Of a stretch of DNA of 22,173 nt, positions 6,290 through 13,796 are shown in pieces; the stretch's first letter is position 1; each line of letters opens with the position of its first letter. The stretch covers positions 1 to 22,173 of the forward strand of contig CAJTWQ010000035.1 in the NCBI GenBank assembly GCA_910579835.1. Direction: 5' to 3'. The notes under the pieces are model-generated. The model ran no database searches and had not been told where the DNA came from. It was given only the letters and a program-made list of their open reading frames with translations. The translations under genes and the position numbers were made by a program. This stretch comes from an uncultured Ruminococcus sp. Its GTDB lineage: Bacteria > Bacillota > Clostridia > Oscillospirales > Ruminococcaceae.

Positions 6290-7567
6290 TTACTTTCTTG
6301 GAATAAGCGTCTTTGCCAGCTGATTTGTCTCAGCAAGCTTGCGGTTTGCGGGGCATACAAAAGTACAGCTGCCGCAGTTCATGCAGAGCATTACTTTCAG
6401 TTTTTTCAGATCTTCAACGTTTTTCACTTTATATGCTCTGTCAATATCTGCCGGCATAAGACCCATGGGGCAGACTCTCACACAGCGACCGCAGCGGATA
6501 CAGGCTGAGGTTTTGCTCTGATCGTAGTGGTTAAAGGCAAGAATAGCATTTGAAGTCTTTACCACAGGCATATCCGCATCGGGAATGCTCATGCCCATCA
6601 TAGGACCGCCTCCGACTATCTTTTTAACTGAATCCATATCCGTTTTACAGTATTCAAGTAGTTCACGGAAAGAGGTTCCGATAACTGTGCTGATATTTTT
6701 CGGCTTTGATACGGCATTTCCGTCAATAGTAAGACGTCTTTTAACAAGAGGAATTCCGGTCTGCATATAACGGTAAAGGAAAGCGACGGTTGAAACGTTC
6801 ATTACGATAACTCCCGTATCAGACGGCAACTGGCCCTCCCTGACTATCCTGCCTGTAGAGTTGTAAATTATGACTTTTTCCGCCCCTTGCGGATAGCTTG
6901 ACGGCAAAGTAACGATGTCAATAGAATCATCATCTTCAGCCATTTTCGTAAATTTTTTTATTGCTTCCGGTTTGTTTGCCTCAATAGCCAGCTTAACTCT
7001 CTTTATGCCAAGATGAGACTGCACAAGCCTGATCCCCCCGACAACGTCATCGGAATTTTCGATCATCTCCCGGTAATCGGCTGTAATATATGGTTCACAT
7101 TCCGCAGCATTAATAACGAGAGTATCAACTGGCGTTTTAGGAGCAAGTTTGATGTGAGTGGGAAATCCTGCTCCACCTAGACCACAGGCTCCGCTTTCAC
7201 GTACCGCCTTGATAAAGCTTGCTTTATCTGTAACGACGGGCGGTTTTATATTTTCAAAAACAGTCTGCTTACCATCTGTTTCTATTTCAATAGCTTTGCA
7301 AACGGTTCCGGCGGCGGTACGATAATCGCTTACGGCGGTAACAGTACCGGATACGGAAGAATGTACAGGCACGCTGAATGCTGCATCGGAGTCGCCTATT
7401 TTTTGTCCGACCTTTACGGTATCCTGTATCTTTACAAGAGGCTGGCAAGGCGCCCCCATTGTCATTGACATTGGAATTTTCACTCTGGCAGGCAGAGGAA
7501 ATTCTTCAGTAAAACTGTTTTCCGTATTTTTACGGTGATTCAGTCTTATTCCATTCAATTTATTCAT
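6290..7567 (-). CDS. rnfC: Rnf complex subunit RnfC (NADH/FMN and 4Fe-4S)
   Basis: Peripheral subunit that binds NAD(H) and FMN and passes electrons between NAD+ and the complex. It has 425 residues from the ATG at 7567, which has GGAG 6 nt upstream; the ATG at 7597 lies between promoter and ribosome site and is rejected. The glycine-rich GLGGAGFPTHIKL is the flavin/nucleotide region. Two ferredoxin-type motifs sit at the C-terminus: C356/C359/C362/C366 and C395/C398/C401/C405. It is the first gene of an uninterrupted C-D-G-E-A-B operon, the order found in clostridia and acetogens. The whole complex couples ferredoxin oxidation and NAD+ reduction to export of Na+ or H+; which ion cannot be decided here. 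Confidence 0.96.
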   Translation of the reverse strand: MNKLNGIRLNHRKNTENSFTEEFPLPARVKIPMSMTMGAPCQPLVKIQDTVKVGQKIGDSDAAFSVPVHSSVSGTVTAVSDYRTAAGTVCKAIEIETDGKQTVFENIKPPVVTDKASFIKAVRESGACGLGGAGFPTHIKLAPKTPVDTLVINAAECEPYITADYREMIENSDDVVGGIRLVQSHLGIKRVKLAIEANKPEAIKKFTKMAEDDDSIDIVTLPSSYPQGAEKVIIYNSTGRIVREGQLPSDTGVIVMNVSTVAFLYRYMQTGIPLVKRRLTIDGNAVSKPKNISTVIGTSFRELLEYCKTDMDSVKKIVGGGPMMGMSIPDADMPVVKTSNAILAFNHYDQSKTSACIRCGRCVRVCPMGLMPADIDRAYKVKNVEDLKKLKVMLCMNCGSCTFVCPANRKLAETNQLAKTLIPRK

Positions 7568-7605
7568 ATTTCTCTCCTTTATAATCAAATATGGCATACA
7601 ATATA

Positions 7606-7634
7606 ATTATACTATATTATCATCTATATTTCAA
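7606..7634 (-). promoter_or_regulatory. Promoter of the rnf operon
   Basis: On the minus strand TTGAAA (7634-7629), a 17-nt spacer and TATAAT (7611-7606) predict a start near 7599 and a leader of about 30 nt before rnfC. Confidence 0.8.
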
Positions 7635-7674
7635 TATCTTTTAAAAAATAAATTTTTGAAAATTATAGACTTAC

Positions 7675-7705
7675 AATAGAAGAGAGACAATTCACAAAAA
7701 AGGCA
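7675..7705. repeat. 31-bp repeat, copy 1 (upstream of rnf)
   Basis: This stretch matches 18121-18151 at 29 of 31 positions in the same orientation; the shared core is GAGACAATT followed, after one variable base, by ACAAAAAAGGCA. It lies 41 nt upstream of the rnf -35 box. It may be an insertion-element end or a shared regulatory site. Confidence 0.7.
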
Positions 7706-7710
7706 TATCG

Positions 7711-7913
7711 GCAGATGTAAGAAGAATAAAGGATGTATTTGCTATGTTTACAATCGGCACACGAAACGGTATGGGATATTATGTGAAGAATTATTTGGAT
7801 CTGTCGACTACACAAGAACGATAGTGGGACTCTTAGTTATTGGAATTGTAGTTTCATTCATGGCATTTCTGTTTAACAAATTACAGAGATTTCTGCTTAA
7901 ATGGAAAAGATAG
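7711..7913 (+). pseudogene. Remnant of a nitrate/sulfonate-type ABC permease (C-terminal end)
   Basis: Two reading frames together give a plausible C-terminal end of a binding-protein-dependent permease of the SsuC/TauC type. The first frame reads FTIGTRNGMGYYVKNYLDL. After a frameshift near 7800-7806 the second reads YTRTIVGLLVIGIVV and ends NKLQRFLLKWKR with a stop at 7911-7913. The N-terminal three quarters of the gene are absent, and no ribosome site or start belongs to it. It begins next to the repeat at 7675-7705, so an insertion or deletion at the repeat may have truncated it. Apart from this, the repeat and the rnf promoter, I see nothing in 7568-7952. Family assignment is by eye. Confidence 0.55.
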
Positions 7914-7952
7914 ATTTATTATCTGCAATAAGTAAATATACATATAGGTCTT

Positions 7953-9338
7953 TTAAAACAACAAATTGAAAGCCTTTTCAATTTGCTCGGCATCAATGCC
8001 CGAAAACCCTATAACAAGGCTGTTTTCGGGTATATTTGAATCCGGAAAAGAATAGTATTCGGTCAATCCATGAATCTTTATTCCTGCTTTCAAAGCAGAA
8101 GAAACAAGTTGATTCTGTGACATTCCGTTCACAACCTTCAGCACGATATGCAAGCCTGCATCTTCTCCCGAGATAACCATATGATCGCTCAGAGGGCTGT
8201 TTTTTATGCAGTTTATCAGCGTATCCCTCCGCTGTCTGTACACCTTTTTGATGCGGTTTATGTGGCGTTCAAAATGACCATCCGCCATAAATTTCGCAAG
8301 GGTGTACTGCTCAAAAACCGGAACGGTACAGGAATAAAATCCGAGACGTGAACGGAATTTTTCGGTGAGATGTTCAGGCAGAACCATGTAGCCGATACGA
8401 ATAGACGGTGCAAGAGTTCTTGTAAATGTATTGAGATAAATGACACATTCCTGCTTGTCAAGACTTTGCAGAGCAGGCGCAGGTCTGCCGTTATAACGAA
8501 ATTCACAGTCGCAGTCGTCCTCGATTATGTATCGTCCAGGCTTTGAGTACGCCCATTGCAGAAGCTCCTTACGGCGAATGATCGGCATGGTTATTCCAAG
8601 AGGAAAATGGTGGGACGGAGTAACATGAAGCACATTGATGCCAAAGCCAGAAATAACCGAAATGCTTGCTCCGTTTTCGTCCATAGGAACTGGAAAAACT
8701 CTTGAAGCACTGATACTGAAAATGTCATAAATTCTGCGGTAGCCCGGATTTTCCACGCCGTAAGCCATATCACGTCCAAGAAGCTGAATGATTAGTCCGA
8801 GAAGATATTCCGATCCTGCGCCAATAACAATTCTGTTGGGCGATACGTCCATTCCGCGGAATCTGTGAAGATATTGTGCGATTTCTTCACGTAGAGATTG
8901 AATTCCTCTAAAATCGCATGAATTAAGCAGGTCGGTTGTTTTTTCGTTAAGCGTTGCACGGGACAGCTTTGCCCATACCGGAAATGGAAATAATGACGTA
9001 TCTGCCGAGCTCGTGCCAAAATCATATTTTACGTCATATTTTACGTCTGTAAAGTTAATTGAAATATTAGGGATTTTCTCAATTTCAGCGGATATATTGT
9101 AATCTTCAACATAGAATCCGCTGCCTGCCTTTGAACGGATATATCCCTCTGAAAGAAGCTGATCGTAGGCAGTTTCAACTGTTGCCACACTGACGTTCAT
9201 ATGTGAAGCAAAGGCTCTTTTTGAGGGCAGCTTTTCCCCTGATTTAAGATTGCCTGATTCTATTTCCATTCTGATATAGCTGTATATCTGCTGGTATATC
9301 GGGATATTACTCATGTTATCTATCTGGAATGTAAGCAT
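7953..9338 (-). CDS. pdxR: MocR-family (GntR-aminotransferase) regulator, probable PdxR
   Basis: A 461-residue fusion of a GntR-type winged helix-turn-helix (about residues 10-78; IPIYQQIYSYIRMEIESG, then LPSKRAFASHMNVSVATVETAY) to a fold-type I aminotransferase domain (about 105-461). Aminotransferase landmarks include NPGYRR, TPSHHFPLG and EDDCDCEF (the acidic pair that faces the PLP ring nitrogen). The residue where PLP normally forms its Schiff base, the Lys of a FSKTLAP-like motif, is Arg307 in NTFTRTLAP. It is divergent from pdxST, the usual place of PdxR, which controls PLP synthesis in response to PLP. A linker segment repeats YDVK (about 101-108). Control of pdxST is inferred from position; the missing lysine makes ordinary PLP sensing doubtful. 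Confidence 0.85.
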   Translation of the reverse strand: MLTFQIDNMSNIPIYQQIYSYIRMEIESGNLKSGEKLPSKRAFASHMNVSVATVETAYDQLLSEGYIRSKAGSGFYVEDYNISAEIEKIPNISINFTDVKYDVKYDFGTSSADTSLFPFPVWAKLSRATLNEKTTDLLNSCDFRGIQSLREEIAQYLHRFRGMDVSPNRIVIGAGSEYLLGLIIQLLGRDMAYGVENPGYRRIYDIFSISASRVFPVPMDENGASISVISGFGINVLHVTPSHHFPLGITMPIIRRKELLQWAYSKPGRYIIEDDCDCEFRYNGRPAPALQSLDKQECVIYLNTFTRTLAPSIRIGYMVLPEHLTEKFRSRLGFYSCTVPVFEQYTLAKFMADGHFERHINRIKKVYRQRRDTLINCIKNSPLSDHMVISGEDAGLHIVLKVVNGMSQNQLVSSALKAGIKIHGLTEYYSFPDSNIPENSLVIGFSGIDAEQIEKAFNLLF

Positions 9339-9374
9339 ATAAACCGACCTTGTTAAATAAACTTAAACTAAACA

Positions 9375-9403
9375 TTGCAATACTGTCAGTTCTGTGATAT
9401 TAT
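9375..9403 (+). promoter_or_regulatory. Candidate pdxST promoter
   Basis: TTGCAA (9375-9380), a 17-nt spacer and TATTAT (9398-9403) predict a start near 9410 and a leader of about 125 nt. It overlaps the opposing pdxR promoter, so the two could compete. Confidence 0.5.
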
Positions 9404-9430
9404 TATAGCATAAGATTAGTCGAAATGCAA
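9402..9430 (-). promoter_or_regulatory. Candidate pdxR promoter
   Basis: On the minus strand TTGCAT (9430-9425), a 17-nt spacer and TATAAT (9407-9402). The -10 is perfect and the -35 weak. The -10 boxes of the two divergent promoters share positions 9402-9403. Confidence 0.5.
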
Positions 9431-9473
9431 TAGGCGCGGCGAAAACTTCTCGATTTATTTTTAATCAGTGTGA

Positions 9474-9490
9474 AACTGCCGGCGGCAGTT
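9474..9490. promoter_or_regulatory. Palindrome in the pdxST leader, candidate PdxR operator or hairpin
   Basis: AACTGCCG and CGGCAGTT face each other around a single G. Outside these arms the match goes on imperfectly to CAGTG and CACTG. It lies between the predicted start (about 9410) and the pdxS ribosome site (AAGGAG, 8 nt before the ATG), so it could bind the regulator or form an mRNA hairpin. Confidence 0.5.
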
Positions 9491-9536
9491 CACTGCTTAT
9501 AGCATATTCAAAATTATTTTTCAAGGAGAATTTATT

Positions 9537-10412
9537 ATGGAAAACAATCGTTATCAGTTAAACAAGGAACTGGCACAGATGCTCAAAGGTGGAGTTATCA
9601 TGGATGTCACCACTCCTGAACAGGCGAAGATCGCTGAATCCGCAGGAGCTTGCGCTGTCATGGCACTTGAAAGGATACCTGCCGATATCAGAGCAGCAGG
9701 CGTCGTATCACGAATGAGCGACCCGAAAATGATAAAGGGAATTATGGATGCTGTTTCCATTCCCGTTATGGCGAAGTGCCGTATCGGACATTTTGCGGAG
9801 GCTCAGATCTTGCAGTCGATCGAGATCGACTACATTGACGAAAGCGAAGTTTTATCTCCTGCCGACGACAGATTTCATATTGATAAGAGAAAATTTGACG
9901 TGCCTTTCGTGTGCGGTGCAAAGGATTTAGGTGAAGCCCTCCGACGTATCAGCGAGGGAGCTTCTATGATCCGCACCAAGGGAGAACCCGGCACGGGCGA
10001 TATTGTTCAGGCTGTACGCCACATGAGAATGATGAACGCTGAAATACGCCGTTTGCAGTCCATGATCGAGGACGAATTATACGATGCCGCAAAGGTTCTT
10101 CAAGTGCCTTACGAGTTAGTGCAATTTGTACACGAGAACAGAAAACTGCCTGTTGTTAATTTTGCAGCAGGTGGAGTTGCAACTCCTGCCGATGCGGCGC
10201 TGATGATGCAGCTTGGAGCTGAGGGTGTGTTTGTGGGTTCAGGAATTTTCAAGTCGGGTAATCCCGAAAAACGCGCGGCAGCAATTGTAAAAGCCGTTAC
10301 AAATTTCAATGATGCTAAAATGCTTGCAGGGCTTTCGGAAGATTTAGGCGAAGCAATGGTCGGTATCAATGAGGACGAAATTGCCCTGCTTATGGCAGAA
10401 AGAGGAAAATAA
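9537..10412 (+). CDS. pdxS: Pyridoxal 5'-phosphate synthase, lyase subunit PdxS
   Basis: Makes PLP from ribose 5-phosphate, glyceraldehyde 3-phosphate and ammonia; the ammonia comes from PdxT. It has 291 residues, the normal length. The (beta/alpha)8 barrel landmarks are all present: KGGVIMDV (D23), the catalytic lysine K80 in VMAKCRIGH, the second lysine K148 in IRTKGEPGTG, and GGVATPADAALMMQLGAEGVF near the phosphate site. One small departure is RAAGVVSRM, where most family members have AAGGV. AAGGAG lies 8 nt before the ATG. It is the first gene of the pdxST pair, sharing 1 nt with pdxT. Confidence 0.97.
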   Translation: MENNRYQLNKELAQMLKGGVIMDVTTPEQAKIAESAGACAVMALERIPADIRAAGVVSRMSDPKMIKGIMDAVSIPVMAKCRIGHFAEAQILQSIEIDYIDESEVLSPADDRFHIDKRKFDVPFVCGAKDLGEALRRISEGASMIRTKGEPGTGDIVQAVRHMRMMNAEIRRLQSMIEDELYDAAKVLQVPYELVQFVHENRKLPVVNFAAGGVATPADAALMMQLGAEGVFVGSGIFKSGNPEKRAAAIVKAVTNFNDAKMLAGLSEDLGEAMVGINEDEIALLMAERGK

Positions 10413-10969
10413 TGGTTATAGGCGTACTCGCCTTGCAGGGCGATTTTATCGAGCATGAAAAGAAACTGAAAGAATGCGGAGCAGAAGTATTTGAAATTCG
10501 TAATGTAGGTGATATTAATCGTGATTTTGACGGGCTTGTACTTCCGGGCGGAGAAAGCACAGTCATCGGAAAGCTTCTGCATGAGCTTGATCTATTTGAG
10601 CCGTTGCATAAGAAAATTATTGATGGAATGCCTGTGCTTGCCACCTGTGCCGGTATGATTCTTCTTGCAGAGCGTATCGAAAATGATGATAAAGTTCACT
10701 TCGGTACAATGAAAATGATCGTCAGGCGAAACGCTTACGGCAGACATCTCGGGAGCTTCAGAACGCAGTCCGAAATGAAAGGTGTAGGAAATATTCCAAT
10801 GACGTTTATACGTGCGCCGTATATTTCGGAAACTCATGGCGCAGAGATACTTGCGGAAGTTGACGGAAAAGCCGTTGCCGCAAGACAGGGGAATCAAATA
10901 GCTCTTGCATTTCACCCAGAACTTGATGAATGTAATATGGTTTATGATTATTTTTTGAAATTCATATAA
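10412..10969 (+). CDS. pdxT: Pyridoxal 5'-phosphate synthase, glutaminase subunit PdxT
   Basis: Releases ammonia from glutamine and channels it to PdxS. It has 185 residues, a typical class I glutamine amidotransferase. The oxyanion-hole region is LPGGEST (44-50), the nucleophile is C79 in ATCAGM, and the His-Glu pair is H168 and E170 in FHPEL. The ATG overlaps the pdxS stop (TAATG), with AGAGG just upstream inside pdxS. It is followed by a strong terminator, so pdxST form a two-gene operon. Confidence 0.97.
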   Translation: MVIGVLALQGDFIEHEKKLKECGAEVFEIRNVGDINRDFDGLVLPGGESTVIGKLLHELDLFEPLHKKIIDGMPVLATCAGMILLAERIENDDKVHFGTMKMIVRRNAYGRHLGSFRTQSEMKGVGNIPMTFIRAPYISETHGAEILAEVDGKAVAARQGNQIALAFHPELDECNMVYDYFLKFI

Positions 10970-10980
10970 ATATAAGAACA

Positions 10981-11022
10981 GTCGTTATAGTAGTCATTTT
11001 GATTACTGTAACGGCATTTTTT
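10981..11022 (+). terminator. Terminator of pdxST
   Basis: A 16-bp stem (10981-10996 with 11000-11015, three G-U pairs) with a 3-nt loop is followed by an A and six T residues. It starts 12 nt after the pdxT stop. Confidence 0.9.
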
Positions 11023-11111
11023 AGATATTTTCTGATGAAATGGAAAGAAAGTTATGGTTCTCTTCTATAAAATATAATAGAAAAAGCATATATATTTTTT
11101 TGCAAAGGGTA

Positions 11112-11140
11112 TTGACAAATGGAAAAACGAGGTGTATAAT
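11112..11140 (+). promoter_or_regulatory. Consensus promoter of cysK
   Basis: TTGACA (11112-11117), a 17-nt spacer and TATAAT (11135-11140), both perfect. The start should be near 11147, giving a leader of about 80 nt in which I find no recognisable riboswitch or T-box. Confidence 0.85.
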
Positions 11141-11225
11141 AAAAACATAACCTATAAATCACATCTAAACAGTAGGAAAATAGAAATGCAAACAATTTAT
11201 TAATAATTATACGGAGGTAATTATC

Positions 11226-12164
11226 ATGAGTAAGATCAAAGAAAGCGCACTGGAACTTATCGGCGGTACGCCTATTCTCAAGCTGAACGGTTATTCAAAG
11301 AAAGCAGGAGTAACAAACGCTACAATTCTTGCAAAGCTGGAATACTTAAATCCGGCAGGAAGCGTTAAAGACAGAATCGCCCTTGCAATGATCGAGGATG
11401 CTGAAAAGAAAGGCATTCTGAAAAAGGGCGCAACGATCATTGAGCCAACGTCAGGCAATACAGGTATCGGACTTGCGGCGGTTGCTGCTGCAAAGGGCTA
11501 CAAAGCGATACTGACGCTTCCCGACACCATGAGCGTTGAGAGAAGAAATCTTCTGAAAGCATACGGCGCTGAACTGGTGCTTACCGAGGGCGCTAAAGGA
11601 ATGAAGGGCGCAATCACAAAGGCTGAGGAGCTTACAAAGGAAATTGACGGAGCAATTGTTCTGGGACAGTTTGTAAATCCTGCAAATCCTGCTGTACACA
11701 AGGCTACCACAGGTCCTGAAATTTGGGAGCAAACAGACGGTAAGGTTGATATTTTTGTTGCGGGCGTAGGTACAGGCGGTACTATCACAGGAGTCGGTGA
11801 GTATCTAAAATCTCAGAATCCGGATATTAAAATCGTAGCGGTAGAGCCTGCAACATCACCTGTACTTTCAAATGGTGCAGCAGGTCCGCATAAGATTCAG
11901 GGTATCGGTGCAGGATTCGTTCCGGATACACTGAATACGGAGATCTATGACGAAGTGATCGTTATTGAAAATGAGGACGCATTTGCAGAGGGCAAGGCTT
12001 TTGCGGTAAGCGAAGGTATTTTGGTCGGAATTTCATCTGGTGCGGCTCTTAAAGCAGCGTCTATACTTGCAAACAGACCTGAAAACGCAGGCAAAACAAT
12101 AGTTGCGCTTCTTCCCGATTCGGGCGACAGATACCTGTCAACTCCTCTTTTCAGTAATAATTAA
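11226..12164 (+). CDS. cysK: Cysteine synthase A (O-acetylserine sulfhydrylase)
   Basis: A PLP enzyme that makes cysteine from O-acetylserine and sulfide, 312 residues, normal length. The PLP lysine is K48 in NPAGSVKDR, the substrate loop is TSGNTG (75-80), and the phosphate loop GTGGTITG follows in the middle of the chain. SGISSGAA-type sequence (VGISSGAAL) near the C-terminus is also typical. GGAGG lies 8 nt before the ATG. It is single, with its own consensus promoter. CysK and CysM are hard to tell apart by eye, but the LNPAGSVKDRIA form and the C-terminus fit CysK better. Confidence 0.95.
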   Translation: MSKIKESALELIGGTPILKLNGYSKKAGVTNATILAKLEYLNPAGSVKDRIALAMIEDAEKKGILKKGATIIEPTSGNTGIGLAAVAAAKGYKAILTLPDTMSVERRNLLKAYGAELVLTEGAKGMKGAITKAEELTKEIDGAIVLGQFVNPANPAVHKATTGPEIWEQTDGKVDIFVAGVGTGGTITGVGEYLKSQNPDIKIVAVEPATSPVLSNGAAGPHKIQGIGAGFVPDTLNTEIYDEVIVIENEDAFAEGKAFAVSEGILVGISSGAALKAASILANRPENAGKTIVALLPDSGDRYLSTPLFSNN

Positions 12165-12167
12165 TGA

Positions 12168-12509
12168 AATTTTATAACTCAGATTAAAATATGGGAAGTA
12201 TTAATCAAGGCTTGTTTTATTGTACCTGTTGCGGAGGCTGTTATATCAACAGTCACCGCACATATTTTAGAAAGAAAAGAGAAGAAATCAGACGAAATTC
12301 AAAAATTATCTGATATGGATATTTCATTTAAAATACGCTTTTCAAAAAATGTCAAATGGATTTCAAAACTTCTTTGATGTGGGTCATTTCTTTTTGCATT
12401 TGAATATTTGTGGCATGGCGAAGTACAGCCGTTTTTTCCATTCCTTACAGCGGCGGAAAATTTCGAATCCTTTTCTGTCATGTGTCACGAAATGTCAACA
12501 GTCGGGACA
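12168..12509 (+). pseudogene. Remnant of a small membrane protein of unknown function
   Basis: One reading frame gives WEVLIKACFIVPVAEAV, a hydrophobic helix, then a charged stretch ending KWISKLL. An in-frame TGA follows at 12375-12377, after which the frame resumes as CGSFLFAFEYLWHGEVQP and runs to MCHEMSTVGTS. The protein-like sequence on both sides of the stop, in one frame, indicates a nonsense mutation in a former membrane protein. The general pattern is familiar from uncharacterised clostridial membrane proteins, but I cannot name a family. No convincing start or ribosome site is seen and the C-terminus is missing; the frame runs straight into the aminotransferase remnant. Confidence 0.5.
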
Positions 12510-12569
12510 AGTAGACGATCCAGTTATTATATTGCGGAACACAAGGACGTTTCCACTCCCTTTATGGTG

Positions 12570-13230
12570 AATCTGGATCCCTGCGGAAAGGTATTTACCT
12601 ATGACGAGCTGAAAATCATTGCAGACCTTGCGAAAAAGTATGACACATTTGTGATTACCGACGAGGTGTACGAACATATTGTCTAAACTCCTCACAAGCA
12701 TACCTATTTCTCAACGCTGCCTGATATGAAAGAGCGTTCGATCTCCTGTGGTTCGCTTTCTAAAACATATTCCATTACGGGCTGGCGGCTCGGATATGTT
12801 ATCGCGTTTCTGTATGTCATAGAAACCGTAAAAAAGTCCATGATTTTTGACTGTCGGAGCAGCAGCGCCATTGCAGGAAGCGGCAGTCACGGGACTGAAA
12901 TTTGGTGGCGATTATTATGCCGATCTACAGCAGAAATATACCGAAAAAAGAGACCTGTTTCTGAAAGGTCTGGATAGTCTGAAAATTCCGCATGCTATTC
13001 CCGAGGGAGCATACTATGTATTGCTTGATATTTCAGAGTTTGGCTATGAAAGCGATCTGGTATTCTGCGAAAAGCTAGCGGAGAAAGTTGGCGTCAGTGC
13101 GGTTCCGGGATCAAGCTTCTTCAAAGAGCTTGAAAAACGCTACATAAGGGTGCACTTTGCTAAAAAGAGTGAAACGATTCTTGATGCACTGAACAGGCTT
13201 GAGGGATTCAGAGAGAAAATGTTGATATAA
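12570..13230 (+). pseudogene. Decayed PLP aminotransferase (class I/II), N-terminus lost
   Basis: The C-terminal 60 percent or so of an aspartate/aromatic-type aminotransferase. Pieces in order: NLDPCGKVFTYDELKIIADL, FVITDEVYEHIV (with the conserved D and Y), SLSKTYSITGWRLGYVIA (the PLP lysine motif), then TVGAAAPLQEAAVTGL to the end. Three lesions are visible: an in-frame TAA at 12684-12686 where the family has a Tyr after IV, an apparent one-base loss in an A run near 12830-12835, and another in a T run near 12844-12848. The first 150 or more residues, including the start, are gone. The two shifts are in homopolymers, so sequencing error could explain them, but not the stop or the missing N-terminus. 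Confidence 0.85.
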
Positions 13231-13244
13231 AAATTAATATATTA

Positions 13245-13287
13245 AAAAGCACAGTAATTGGGATATAAACCGGATTGCTGTGCTTTT
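13245..13287 (+). terminator. Terminator-like hairpin after the aminotransferase remnant
   Basis: AAAAGCACAGTAAT (13245-13258) pairs with ATTGCTGTGCTTTT (13274-13287), with one G-U pair and a 15-nt loop. The run of four T closes the stem. It lies just after the old stop codon and probably served the former gene. Confidence 0.7.
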
Positions 13288-13384
13288 CATCTTAATATTT
13301 TACCCCTGTCATCGTTAAAAGACTGGGGATATGGATTGAGTTTCAGTAAAGTTCCTGAAATTTTTTCTTTGAAATGAAAACGCA

Positions 13385-13580
13385 AATAAAAACCGCCCTG
13401 CCGTCATATAGTGAATAAAACCCGCACGAAGCAGGTGGGTAAACGCCCGAATGCATCACGCTCCCTTCGTCCGCTTAAGCGGGAGGTCTGCAATCCACAT
13501 CCGGAGCTGAATTCCCTAATTAAATGTGTTGGATCATACGAACTATAATTACCCGAACAAGGCAGTAATATTTATTTGCT
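13385..13580 (-). ncRNA. ssrS: Probable 6S RNA
   Basis: 6S RNA binds the sigma-A RNA polymerase by mimicking an open promoter. On the minus strand a good promoter predicts a transcript of about 195 nt, the usual 6S size. Its ends pair in an 11-bp closing stem (13556-13566 with 13392-13402, including G-U pairs), directly followed by a U-rich run. Inside are an arm with the self-complementary CCGCTTAAGCGG and CTCCC/GGGAG, and near the 3' end a hairpin ACCTGC/GCGGGT followed by TTTTATT. A long rod with a closing stem and a 3'-side hairpin fits the 6S layout of Gram-positive bacteria. No ORF of note is present. The call rests on architecture, size and promoter, not on a covariance match. Confidence 0.6.
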
Positions 13581-13586
13581 GACTAT

Positions 13587-13615
13587 ATTATAACACATAA
13601 AAATCAAAAAATCAA
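13587..13615 (-). promoter_or_regulatory. Promoter of the probable 6S RNA
   Basis: On the minus strand TTGATT (13615-13610), a 17-nt spacer and TATAAT (13592-13587) place the start near 13580, about 14 nt before the closing stem. The rest of 13616-13796 is AT-rich and holds only short palindromes. Confidence 0.75.
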
Positions 13616-13796
13616 TACCTTTTTTATGTAAAATGTTAAAATTTAATCTTTCGGGCAGAATTTTTATTTAACTTTCACATTATATGTGTGATGTTCTGTT
13701 GGATGCGTGATAGTTTTGTAAAATATATACAAAGAATTTAAGGTTAAGTTTGTCAATAAATATATTGACAATATTGTTAAAATATATTACCATAAA

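Noticed and set aside
9021..9048. Tandem copy of a 12-nt unit in pdxR as a mobile or CRISPR-like repeat
   Set aside because: It only doubles the YDVK tetrapeptide in a domain linker. Two copies inside a gene are not an array.
10109..10644. Minus-strand open frames across pdxS/pdxT
   Set aside because: They are shadows of strongly conserved plus-strand genes, with no ribosome site or protein-like composition.
11150..11176. CCTA...TAGG pair in the cysK leader as an Rrf2/CymR operator
   Set aside because: The half-sites are too far apart (about 19 nt between them) and the rest of the motif is not convincing.
13303..13328. CCCCTGTC/GACTGGGG hairpin as a terminator
   Set aside because: The stem has a T-T mismatch and no T run follows on the plus strand. 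Too weak to call.
13676..13771. Short AT-rich palindromes (CACAT-TAT-ATGTG and TTGTCAATA-N4-TATTGACAA) as operators
   Set aside because: The region is very AT-rich and the following gene is decayed. The second contains a TTGACA but only a poor -10 follows.
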